Assembly: GCA_021323495.1 (NCBI GenBank)
Contig: JAJQJO010000069.1
Coordinates: 1 to 15,243, forward strand
DNA length: 15,243 bases
Reading direction: 5' to 3'
Source: Cellvibrio sp.
GTDB lineage: Bacteria > Pseudomonadota > Gammaproteobacteria > Pseudomonadales > Cellvibrionaceae
Shown: in pieces, positions 1 through 6,627 of the stretch
Layout: each line of letters starts with the position of its first letter
Numbering within the stretch: the first letter of the stretch is position 1
Translations under genes and position numbers: made by a program
The notes under the pieces: generated by a model
Databases searched by the model: none
What the model saw: the letters and a program-made list of their open reading frames with translations, nothing else
Told to the model about the DNA's origin: nothing

Positions 1-1010
1 AGAACAATATCGAGGTGTTGATCGATATCCATTCATGCTCCAACTATGTTGGTTGGAGAGCGGGTCGTCTGGATGCACGTCCTCCCTATGTCGATGCTAC
101 TCGTGAAAACTATGAGTTCACCCGTGAAGGCTATTCTTGTGCACCTGTAGGTACGCCAGGGGTAACTACTCATGCGTATAACGAATCTATTTGGTTGGAT
201 AACCTGAAAGATATCGCTGGCCTTTCTACCAAATTGGGGGTTGATAACATTATCGGTATCGATATTTTCAATGAACCATGGGATTACACCTGGGCTGATT
301 GGAAAAGATTGTCTGAAAGTGCCTACACCGCCATCAATTCGGTTAACCCGGATATGTTGATTTTCGTGGAAGGTATTTCAGCGAGTGCAGACAATCAGGA
401 CGGCTCGCCAGATACGATCACTGAGGTTCCTCACGGCTCTGAAGACTACAACCCTAACTGGGGTGAAAATCTGTTCGAGGCTGGCACCAATCCACTCAAT
501 ATTCCCAAGAGTCGTTTGGTTTATTCTCCACACACCTATGGCCCGTCAGTGTTTGTACAAAAACACTTTATGGATCCAGCACAACCAGAGTGCGAAGGTT
601 TGGAAGGCGATGCTGCGGGTGAAGCGGATTGTAATATCGTGATCAACGAAACCAAACTCAGAGCCGGTTGGGATGAGCATTTCGGCTACTTGCGCGCCGA
701 AGGTTATGCGATGGTTGTCGGTGAATTTGGCGGCAATATGGATTGGCCACAAAAAGGTACTATTTCTGACCGCAACAAGTGGAGCCACATCACCACGAAT
801 GTTGATCAGCAATGGCAACAAGCCTTCGTTAAATATGCAAAAGAGAAAAAGATCCAGGGTTGTTACTGGTCTATTAACCCTGAATCAGGCGATACCCATG
901 GTTGGTACGGTCATTCTTATGACGCTGTTAGCAACGAATCCGGCTGGGGAACCTGGCTGCCTTTCGATGCGCGCAAAACCAGCCTGTTGAAAGATTTTTG
1001 GGGCAATTAA
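1..1010 (+). CDS. GH5 family endoglucanase (cellulase), 3' part, 5' end outside window
   Basis: Secreted endo-beta-1,4-glucanase of glycoside hydrolase family 5, cut by the left edge. The first complete codon is at position 3, and 335 codons are visible before TAA at 1008-1010. The (beta/alpha)8 barrel landmarks are present: LIDIHS (strand 3 region), the acid/base Glu in DIFNEPW (codon 273-275), a VYSPHTYG segment, the nucleophile Glu in VVGEFGG (codon 723-725) and a late CYWSINPESGDT motif. The layout (VNPDMLIFVEG after the NEP motif, then WGENL...NIPKSRLVYSPHTYG) resembles Acidothermus E1-like GH5 enzymes, but the subfamily is my inference from memory. The signal peptide and any binding module would lie upstream of the window. 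The protein ends right after the catalytic domain, so there is no C-terminal CBM. A strong terminator follows directly, so this ends a transcription unit. The GTG at 15 is internal and not a start. Confidence 0.93.
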   Translation, partial: NNIEVLIDIHSCSNYVGWRAGRLDARPPYVDATRENYEFTREGYSCAPVGTPGVTTHAYNESIWLDNLKDIAGLSTKLGVDNIIGIDIFNEPWDYTWADWKRLSESAYTAINSVNPDMLIFVEGISASADNQDGSPDTITEVPHGSEDYNPNWGENLFEAGTNPLNIPKSRLVYSPHTYGPSVFVQKHFMDPAQPECEGLEGDAAGEADCNIVINETKLRAGWDEHFGYLRAEGYAMVVGEFGGNMDWPQKGTISDRNKWSHITTNVDQQWQQAFVKYAKEKKIQGCYWSINPESGDTHGWYGHSYDAVSNESGWGTWLPFDARKTSLLKDFWGN

Positions 1011-1030
1011 TTATTAATTGATCCAATTAT

Positions 1031-1068
1031 AAAACCCGGAACTGACGCAAGTTGGTTCCGGGTTTTTT
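1031..1068 (+). terminator. Rho-independent terminator of the GH5 gene
   Basis: A 12-bp stem (arms 1031-1042 and 1055-1066, core CCCGGAAC / GTTCCGGG) encloses a 12-nt loop and is followed by a run of six T residues at 1063-1068. It starts 21 bp after the GH5 stop codon. The A-rich 5' side of the stem means it could also work in the opposite direction, but no minus-strand gene ends here. Confidence 0.9.
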
Positions 1069-1138
1069 ATTGCGTTTCGCCAGCGGAAAAATATCTGTGG
1101 TAATGTACTCATCACAAATTTTCCGGTTGGAGTTATTT

Positions 1139-2203
1139 ATGACGTGGTTATTATTATTTGCAGGACTGGTGTTACTGGTGATAGGTGCTGATTTATTAGT
1201 AAAAGGCGCTGCCAGGCTCGCATCCAATTTTGGTGTGCCGGCATTGGTGATTGGCCTCACCGTGGTTGCATTTGGCACTAGTGCGCCCGAATTGGCGGTG
1301 AGTGTGAAGGCGGCATTTTCAGGGCAGGCAGAATTGGCGATTGCCAATGTTGTCGGCAGTAATATTTTCAACGTGCTTTTTATTCTTGGCGTCGCGGCGT
1401 TAATCTCCCCGCTTATTATCTCCCACCAATTAATTCGCCAGGATGTCCCGATCATGGTCGCTGTATCTGTTGCTGCAGTCCTGATGACATTGGATGGCAA
1501 TATCAACAAGCTTGAAGCTGCGATACTAGTGATTGGATTGGTGGGATATACCTGGTTTTTGTTTTACCAGGGCAAACAAAAGGGTGTGGATGTTTCTGAT
1601 GGTGAAGTTGAAGAAATGTTAAAAACCCATGTGCCCATGTGGCAGAACGTTTTGCTTGTTATCGGCGGGCTGGTGTTATTAGTGATGGGGGCACGTTGGT
1701 TGGTGCAAAGCGCAGTTGAGCTTGCGACTGCCTGGGGTGTCAATGAAGCGGTGATCGGTTTGACGATTGTTGCGGCGGGCACGTCTTTACCCGAAGTTGT
1801 CACTTCAGTGGTAGCAACAATCAGGGGCGAGCGCGATATCGCAGTAGGCAATGTGGTTGGTAGCAATATTTTTAATATTTTATGCGTGTTGGGGCTTTCA
1901 GGTCTGGTGTCACCCACACCGTTACTGGCTGGTGAGCAACTGGCAGGTTTTGATATGCCGGTCATGCTCGGTGTTGCTGTGCTTTGCGTCCCCTTATTTT
2001 TTATTGGTGCCATTCTTAATCGGGTCGAAGGATTTTTATTTCTCACCCTTTACATTGCTTATGTCTGGGTGCTGATCGCGATGGCGCTATCACTGGGATA
2101 TTTGCCACAATTACAACAGGGGATTATGTACGGGTTGTTGCCCCTGGTGGTGTTATACGTATTGATTTCACTTGTCCATGATTGGCGCAGGCGTAAAGCT
2201 TGA
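1139..2203 (+). CDS. Calcium/sodium (Ca2+/cation) antiporter, CaxA/YrbG family
   Basis: Inner-membrane Ca2+/cation exchanger of the NCX superfamily, 354 aa, about ten hydrophobic segments. The two inverted alpha-repeats that define the family are clear: residues 46-78 carry GTSAPE...GSNIFN and residues 214-246 carry GTSLPE...GSNIFN, the acidic residues being the expected ion ligands. A charged central loop (about 143-166) separates the halves. The start at ATG 1139 is chosen over the upstream in-frame GTG at 1052 because TGGAG (1128-1132) lies 6 nt before it and the protein then begins directly with the first membrane helix; the longer version would also start inside the GH5 terminator. It lies 128 bp after the GH5 gene and is transcribed separately. 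Members export Ca2+ (or exchange Na+/K+ for it). Ion preference cannot be read from the sequence. Confidence 0.93.
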   Translation: MTWLLLFAGLVLLVIGADLLVKGAARLASNFGVPALVIGLTVVAFGTSAPELAVSVKAAFSGQAELAIANVVGSNIFNVLFILGVAALISPLIISHQLIRQDVPIMVAVSVAAVLMTLDGNINKLEAAILVIGLVGYTWFLFYQGKQKGVDVSDGEVEEMLKTHVPMWQNVLLVIGGLVLLVMGARWLVQSAVELATAWGVNEAVIGLTIVAAGTSLPEVVTSVVATIRGERDIAVGNVVGSNIFNILCVLGLSGLVSPTPLLAGEQLAGFDMPVMLGVAVLCVPLFFIGAILNRVEGFLFLTLYIAYVWVLIAMALSLGYLPQLQQGIMYGLLPLVVLYVLISLVHDWRRRKA

Positions 2204-2589
2204 TGTTTTAATGGTGTTGGCCCTATCGCGGTTATTTACGGTAAGGCCAGCATCGCATCGGTACTTCCAAAATCTTTTCCGTTCATCCTGCATGTAAAGA
2301 GTTGTAACTCTCCGTTGACGCATTAAAATTCCAATGCGAGACTGGCGCTCGTTCTACTCAACCTATCTCTTCAATCTGTACAGGAGCCTCAATCATGACC
2401 ACCTTTGATATTGCTCTCCTGTCGGCTGCCTGATTACCCACCTGCATTTCCCCTTGGCGGGTTTCCTAATGGTCGCGTAATCGCGCGCCGACTTTCAGTT
2501 CGTTTTTCATCATTATCGCGCTTGTTGTATTAACAATTGCGCTACCTTTGCCCGTGCCTGCGGGCATAACGAAATTGGAAGTTTTTATC
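2204..2589 (+). other. 386-bp leader/intergenic region upstream of the RsgA-family gene
   Basis: No conventional gene fits here. Contents seen: a wobble-containing 11-bp stem (arms 2212-2222 and 2245-2255) just after the antiporter stop, without a T-run; a perfect 14-bp inverted repeat AGAGTTGTAACTCT at 2298-2311; a 12-codon ORF with a good ribosome binding site (2395-2433); an imperfect hairpin ACCCACC...GGCGGGT at about 2435-2463; and a 5-bp GC hairpin GCCCG/CGGGC (2550-2565) just upstream of the GTPase ribosome binding site. This is more structure than a plain promoter region needs, and suggests a regulated leader or the remains of a lost small gene. I do not recognise a known riboswitch class in it. 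Confidence 0.5.
2395..2433 (+). CDS. Possible 12-residue leader peptide
   Basis: ATG at 2395 is preceded by AGGAG (2382-2386) with 8-nt spacing, one of the best Shine-Dalgarno arrangements in the window. It is followed by 11 more sense codons (MTTFDIALLSAA) and TGA at 2431-2433. In the -1 frame the reading continues from 2430 for 16 hydrophobic residues (LITHLHFPLAGFLMVA) to TAA at 2480, so the element could instead be a frameshifted or decayed small membrane peptide of about 28 residues. It lies 156 bp before the RsgA-type GTPase start on the same strand. A leader-peptide role is inference. No amino-acid run of the kind used in classical attenuation is visible. Confidence 0.35.
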   Translation: MTTFDIALLSAA

Positions 2590-3639
2590 ATGATCGATAT
2601 CGATTTTGACTTGCTGCGGCCTATTGGCCTAACGCCCTACATTGCGCAACAATTATTACAATTGGACATGGATATTGCTGATGCATTTCCTGCACGAGTA
2701 ATTGAAATTCAGCGGGAGTGGATACTGGTGCACAGCGGTGATTGCGCGTGCCGCGCCCGAGCATTACCGGGATTGGGTGTTGCTCTCGCTGTGGGCGATT
2801 GGGTAATTGCAGCGCTGCGCCCGAATAACGAGTATTGGATTAGCGGACGTATGGAGCCGATTACGGAAGTTGCCCGGCGCTCGCATGAAGGCAATCGTCA
2901 ACTTCTTGTTACGAATGTCGACACGGCATTACTAGTGATGGGGCTCGATAACGATTTTAATTTGCGACGCATCGAGCGCTATCTGGCAATAGTCCAAGCT
3001 GCACAGGTGACACCGGTAATCGTATTGACCAAACAGGATATTGCCACCGGCGTCGCTGAAAAAATGGAGCAAATAAAACAGCGGCTGCCGGTGCACATTC
3101 CGATTGTGGCTGTGAATGCGCTCTGTGAATCGACTGCATCAATATTGGCCCAATGGTTGAGCCCGGGCCAAACAATTGTGCTGCTTGGTTCATCCGGTGC
3201 AGGAAAATCCACACTGACCAATATCCTCGCATCCAGCACGCAAAAAACGGGTGGTGTACGCAAAGGCGATAGCAGAGGGCGACACACGACAACTACGCGT
3301 TCGTTGCACCAATGTAAAAATGGTGCATGCATTATCGATACGCCTGGTTTGCGCAGCTGGAGCCCGGATGCCGACGAGGAATCCCTGGGTATAGCATTTG
3401 ATGATATTGGTACTTTGGCGACCAATTGCCGTTTTCGTAATTGCGAACACAACGATGAACCAGGCTGTGCTGTAAGGGATGTTGTTGATAAAGATCGATT
3501 GCAGAATTATCAAAAAATGTTGCGCGAAATCCGGCGCAACCAACAGACGGCATTGGAGCGTATTGATGAGCGGGCAAAATGGAAAGTGTTACATAAAGCA
3601 GCTGCTATGCGCGCGCGGGAAAAACGGGGCGAGTATTAA
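2590..3639 (+). CDS. RsgA (YjeQ)-family ribosome small subunit-dependent GTPase, probably a paralogue
   Basis: Cytoplasmic circularly permuted GTPase, 349 aa, the usual RsgA length. Domains in order: N-terminal OB-fold (about 35-105), G4 LTKQD (146-150), P-loop GSSGAGKST (200-208) followed by the switch region with GRHTTT (230-235), G3 DTPG (250-253), then the zinc site C280, C285, H287, C293, and a basic C-terminal helix rich in Arg/Lys. In the family, RsgA checks 30S subunit maturation. The start ATG 2590 is chosen because GGAAG (2577-2581) precedes it by 8 nt and the protein then begins with LLRPIGLTP as in relatives. The frame runs further upstream (TTG 2548, and hydrophobic codons before it) but with no good start. 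It is not beside orn, where canonical rsgA often sits, and several gammaproteobacteria carry a second copy, so this may be the paralogue; I therefore give no symbol. Confidence 0.9.
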   Translation: MIDIDFDLLRPIGLTPYIAQQLLQLDMDIADAFPARVIEIQREWILVHSGDCACRARALPGLGVALAVGDWVIAALRPNNEYWISGRMEPITEVARRSHEGNRQLLVTNVDTALLVMGLDNDFNLRRIERYLAIVQAAQVTPVIVLTKQDIATGVAEKMEQIKQRLPVHIPIVAVNALCESTASILAQWLSPGQTIVLLGSSGAGKSTLTNILASSTQKTGGVRKGDSRGRHTTTTRSLHQCKNGACIIDTPGLRSWSPDADEESLGIAFDDIGTLATNCRFRNCEHNDEPGCAVRDVVDKDRLQNYQKMLREIRRNQQTALERIDERAKWKVLHKAAAMRAREKRGEY

Positions 3640-3663
3640 TATTTAACTTCAGTTGCGCATAAA

Positions 3664-3700
3664 CCTGCAGGGCATCAATACAAAATTGATGTCCTTCAGG
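3664..3700. terminator. Hairpin between two convergent genes (possible bidirectional terminator)
   Basis: A long stem with arms 3664-3679 and 3685-3700 around a 5-nt loop (ACAAA): the inner CATCAAT/ATTGATG pairs perfectly, then one G-T wobble, AGG/CCT, a mismatch and CCTG/CAGG. It sits between the convergent RsgA-family gene (stop 3639) and the PPOX-family gene (stop 3733). No T-run follows on either strand, so it is not a textbook intrinsic terminator. It may stabilise 3' ends or stop polymerase with Rho. Confidence 0.5.
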
Positions 3701-3732
3701 CCGGCAATTAATTCCGGATATCGAAATACTAA

Positions 3733-4389
3733 CTAAGCATGTGCCCATCGCACGACATAATCCGGTATCGGGATTGCACCATTATCTGCAGGTATTGGTT
3801 CGCCATGTTTGACAGCCATCGGTAACACGCCCGCCCAAACGGGAAGGTTAAGATCTTCTTCCTTATCGACCGGATTGGTGTTGCTGATTTTGGTTGCCGC
3901 TTCCGCAAGTGAAATACGCAATACACTTGTGGCTGCAAGTTCTTTGTCATTTCCCGGGCGCGCTTGGTGTTTTCGGCCTGCAGCGATTTTATCCATAAAT
4001 ACATCCATAGCTGCCAGTTTATCTTTGTTACCTTCTATAGCTTCAAATGCGCCGTAAATAACAGCCGAGCGATAATTCATCGTATGGCTGAATGCAGAGC
4101 GTGCCAGTACCAGGCCATCGACGTGGGTTATTGCAATGGAAACCTGGGTTCCCGCCAATAACACTTTGGTCAAGCGACCGCCATTAGAGCCATGGATATA
4201 AAGATAGTCATCCTGTCGCCAGCAGGCTGTGGGCATGCAGTGTGTGCTTTCGCCATCATTGAACGCGATATGGCATACATAAGACTGGTCGATGATCTCA
4301 TGGAGTGCTGCGCGCTCATAATTTGCCAACTCGGGCAGGCGGCGAATCCGGGTACGGGAGGATGGAGCGGTGGGCGATGGTTTGTTCAT
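3733..4389 (-). CDS. Pyridoxamine 5'-phosphate oxidase (PPOX)-family FMN-binding protein, NimA-like
   Basis: A 218-aa cytoplasmic protein with the split-barrel flavin-binding fold of the PPOX superfamily (Pyridox_ox_2 / NimA-like group). Seen: the N-terminal helix with LANYERAALHEIIDQSYVCHIAF (about 21-43), the strand-loop YLYIHGSNGGRLTKVL (63-78) that holds the flavin phosphate in relatives, MNYRSAVIYGAFE (104-116), and a C-terminal WAGVLP motif (185-190). Start ATG at 4389 has AAGGA (complement of 4395-4399) 5 nt upstream. It is divergent from a MocR-type regulator with 115 bp between starts; such pairing of PPOX-family genes with MocR regulators is common, so this gene is probably the regulator's target. 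Substrate is unknown. Members include flavin reductases, nitroimidazole reductases and flavin-binding proteins without known activity. It is too divergent to call PdxH. Confidence 0.85.
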   Translation of the reverse strand: MNKPSPTAPSSRTRIRRLPELANYERAALHEIIDQSYVCHIAFNDGESTHCMPTACWRQDDYLYIHGSNGGRLTKVLLAGTQVSIAITHVDGLVLARSAFSHTMNYRSAVIYGAFEAIEGNKDKLAAMDVFMDKIAAGRKHQARPGNDKELAATSVLRISLAEAATKISNTNPVDKEEDLNLPVWAGVLPMAVKHGEPIPADNGAIPIPDYVVRWAHA

Positions 4390-4460
4390 TGTGGTCCTTG
4401 TCGTGAGCTGGAAAATAATGAATCGGGTAAGCGCGCTGATGTTTAGATTACCCTTCGTCT

Positions 4461-4502
4461 GGCCCTATAATAAGATCCACTATTGACTAAATTTTTAGGG
4501 CC
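4461..4502. promoter_or_regulatory. Inverted repeat in divergent promoter region, candidate MocR-type operator
   Basis: GGCCCTA at 4461-4467 and its exact reverse complement TAGGGCC at 4496-4502 flank a 28-bp AT-rich spacer. The left arm overlaps TATAAT (4466-4471), a consensus -10 box on the plus strand, while the right arm covers the regulator's ribosome binding site (AGGG, 4497-4500) and ends 2 nt before its start codon. The only divergent pair here is the PPOX gene and the MocR/PdxR-type regulator. The position suits an operator for autoregulation, but binding is inferred. The 28-bp gap is long for a single dimer site. Confidence 0.5.
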
Positions 4503-4504
4503 AT

Positions 4505-5956
4505 ATGGATTACCAGCTTCTTTTCGATCAATACAATGCAAAACAATCCGGCCCTAAACAATCGCAGCAGCGCCGTCTCTATCATTGTTTGCGCGCTGCA
4601 ATTTTGCGCGGGCAATGCAAGGCGGGGACGGTATTGCCGGGCAGTCGTTCGCTAGCGGCAGAGCTTAAAATATCGCGCAATACTGTGCTTTATGCGTATG
4701 AACACTTGGTTGCGGAGGGGCTACTCTGCTCTGGTGGCCGCAGTACGGTAGTGGCTGATAGTTTGCCGACTTTTACTTCCAGTGTTAAAGACGCGGATAT
4801 TGCCAGGCCGCACACATTGTCAGCCCGTGCCCGATTAACCCCTTGGCCGTCCGACCCCCATGGTGCGTTCACCGCATTTATGTCAGGCGTTCCCGCTTTA
4901 TCCCATTTTCCTATTGCAGTGTGGCGCCGTTGCCTGGAGCGGGTGTGGCGCACGATCAATCACCAACAACTGGATTATGCCGACGCGGCGGGCGAGCCAA
5001 TATTGCGCGCTGCTATTGCGGAGCATCTCACCGGTACCCGCGGTGTGGTGTGTAACGCGGGGCAAATTTTTATCACCGATGGCACCCAGCAGAGCCTTGG
5101 CATTTGCGCGCATGCATTGGCCGGCGTGGGCGACAGGGCCTGGATTGAAAATCCCGGCTACGGCGGTGCATTCCAGTCATTGAAGGCGGCGGAATTAAAC
5201 GTACGTGGTATAGCAGTGGATGTAGACGGCATTGCACCGACTGAGAAAGAATGGGAAAAATTTACTCCCAAATTAATTTACACCACGCCCTCGCACCAAT
5301 TCCCACTGGGTAGTGTGATGAGTATTGATCGGCGCATTGCATTAATCGGGTCGGCAAAAAAATACGGCGCAATCATTATCGAAGATGATTACGACAGTGA
5401 ATTCCGCCGCGATGGACCACCGCTGCCCGCTATGCAGGGTTTGGTGGCGGATGCGCCGGTGATTTATCTCGGTACGTTTAGCAAAACATTATTTCCGGCG
5501 TTACGTATTGGCTACATGGTGGTGCCTACAGGATTGGTTGAACCTTTTGCAGGAATGTTGAAGCTGGGGCATTTGCGTGGGCGTAGTGCCGACCAGCTGG
5601 CCTTGGCGGAATTTTTACGCGCAGGCCATTTTGCAATGCACCTTAAAAAAATGCGGCGGTTGTATGCTACGCGACGCGATGCATTGGTCGTTGCTATAGA
5701 TAAACATCTCGGTGATGTCGCAACAATTTATGGTGGGTCGTCTGGTATCCATCTATCGGTTGGGCTTCCTGGATTACTTAATGATGTCAGCATCAGTGAG
5801 TCCGCAATTGCGCAGGGGGTATATACGCAACCACTTAGCCGGTTGGCAACCGGAAAGGTGTTGTGTAACGGATTGATGCTTGGTTATGCGCAAGTGCATG
5901 AACGGGAAATAGAAAAATACGTTCGTATTTTGGCGAAGATAATTCACAGCCATTAA
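4505..5956 (+). CDS. MocR/PdxR-type GntR-family transcriptional regulator with aminotransferase domain
   Basis: PLP-dependent transcription factor, 483 aa, typical length for the group. The N-terminal winged helix (about 20-85) has the GntR pattern with GTVLPGSRSLAAELKISRNTV (41-61); a short linker leads to a fold-type I aminotransferase-like domain (about 115-480). PLP-site residues are visible: DGTQQSL (192-198), the ENPGYGGAF segment (215-223), TTPSHQFPLG (260-269), IIEDDYDSEF (291-300) with the PLP-pyridine Asp, and Lys327 in TFSKTLFPALRIGY, the expected Schiff-base lysine. The start at 4505 has AGGG at 4-nt spacing. Relatives sense PLP or amino compounds; PdxR controls pdxST, but no pdx synthesis gene is here. 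The likely target is the divergent PPOX-family gene together with its own promoter. The exact effector is unknown. Confidence 0.9.
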   Translation: MDYQLLFDQYNAKQSGPKQSQQRRLYHCLRAAILRGQCKAGTVLPGSRSLAAELKISRNTVLYAYEHLVAEGLLCSGGRSTVVADSLPTFTSSVKDADIARPHTLSARARLTPWPSDPHGAFTAFMSGVPALSHFPIAVWRRCLERVWRTINHQQLDYADAAGEPILRAAIAEHLTGTRGVVCNAGQIFITDGTQQSLGICAHALAGVGDRAWIENPGYGGAFQSLKAAELNVRGIAVDVDGIAPTEKEWEKFTPKLIYTTPSHQFPLGSVMSIDRRIALIGSAKKYGAIIIEDDYDSEFRRDGPPLPAMQGLVADAPVIYLGTFSKTLFPALRIGYMVVPTGLVEPFAGMLKLGHLRGRSADQLALAEFLRAGHFAMHLKKMRRLYATRRDALVVAIDKHLGDVATIYGGSSGIHLSVGLPGLLNDVSISESAIAQGVYTQPLSRLATGKVLCNGLMLGYAQVHEREIEKYVRILAKIIHSH

Positions 5957-6627
5957 AAATAAACGATATTGTCGCGTTTCTTTTATTATTACGCTGATTG
6001 AATTGTTGCGCTCATTTTTAATGGCTGCTGTTGCCCATCGGTTAGCCTGGCGGCGGATTATATTGCAAATGTAGATGCCGACATCAATGAGGATAGCAAC
6101 AATAACGAAACCACCAGTGATGGTAGTACCACTGATGAAACCACAAGGGTGGATACCATCGGCGATGAAAGCAATGCGAGTAAAGATCCTGTTATATCTC
6201 TTAACCATTTCATAGCGTTTCTCCTTAACTAGCTACCCGGACTTCATGGTTGCCGGTATTTTCACATTACACTTATCGGAAAATATTCGTTGTGCGGAAT
6301 GAGCGCGGGGATATGTGAAATATTCACCCACATTATTAATATAAGCGTGTTCCTTACATACGCACTGTTTGCAATTGTGATATTGGCTTTACTCTGGTGT
6401 AGAGTTTTGTTGTAGTCTTGCACCAATAAAAATAAAACCAAATCACAACTATAACGTTTGTTTAAAAACTCTCTCCAAACATCAACCCTTTGAGGTCCTT
6501 TGTTTATTTTGGTGACGAAATAAGCGGGGATTGATTCGTATCATTACAGAAACCTGTTGTGCATCGCCTCCGGCGTTGCGTTTGTTTTCTGTTGCCTGCA
6601 CATTTATTTCTCGCGGAGGAATGATTT
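5957..6627. other. 671-bp stretch between the MocR-type regulator and cel45A
   Basis: No plus-strand gene with a usable start is seen. A weak 5-bp hairpin (AAACG 5961-5965 / CGTTT 5975-5979) followed by CTTTTATTATT may end the regulator transcript. The middle holds a minus-strand small ORF with a strong ribosome binding site (listed separately). 6227-6627 is AT-rich, holds a perfect short inverted repeat GTGAA-ATA-TTCAC at 6315-6327, and should contain the cel45A promoter, for which I can see no convincing -35/-10 pair. The 400-bp length is generous for one promoter and suggests regulated expression. Confidence 0.45.
6058..6213 (-). CDS. Candidate small hydrophobic protein (51 aa), unrecognised
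   Basis: On the minus strand, AAGGAG (complement of 6221-6226) lies 7 nt before an ATG at 6213. The ORF starts MKWLRDITGSLLALLSSPMV, is very rich in Ser, Val and Leu, and ends at TAA (6058-6060). It looks like a single membrane segment or an exported peptide. A second ATG 5 nt further on (6208), in another frame, opens MVKRYNRIFTRIAFIADGI and continues past 5957 into the antisense of the MocR-type gene. That frame has a cleaner membrane-protein look (basic start, then GGFVIVAILIDVGIYICNII) and codons with T or C in third position, but a 12-nt ribosome-binding-site spacing. I cannot tell which frame is used, and both may be chance. It is convergent with the regulator and divergent from cel45A. 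Confidence 0.35.
   Translation of the reverse strand: MKWLRDITGSLLALLSSPMVSTLVVSSVVLPSLVVSLLLLSSLMSASTFAI

Noticed and set aside
1027..2046. Two long minus-strand ORFs of 160 codons across the antiporter
   Set aside because: They are antisense shadows of the duplicated alpha-repeats, Thr/Asn/Pro-rich with no family resemblance and no ribosome binding site.
2548..2589. Upstream extension of the RsgA-family ORF from TTG 2548
   Set aside because: No ribosome binding site for that TTG, the start overlaps a GC hairpin, and the ATG at 2590 has GGAAG at good distance and gives a family-typical N-terminus.
5774..5956. Minus-strand ORF tail overlapping the 3' end of the MocR-type gene
   Set aside because: This part is antisense to a well-supported aminotransferase-like domain and shows no domain of its own; only the portion beyond 5957 is considered as a possible gene.
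6021..6230. Plus-strand acidic Asp/Asn/Thr-rich frame opposite the small ORF
   Set aside because: It has no ATG/GTG/TTG start with a ribosome binding site and follows directly after a stop; looks like low-complexity antisense of the Val/Ser-rich minus strand.
6314..6328. CRP-like site (TGTGA...TCACC) upstream of cel45A
   Set aside because: The half-sites are separated by 5 bp instead of the 6 required by the CRP consensus and the right half ends in CC; kept only as a generic inverted repeat.
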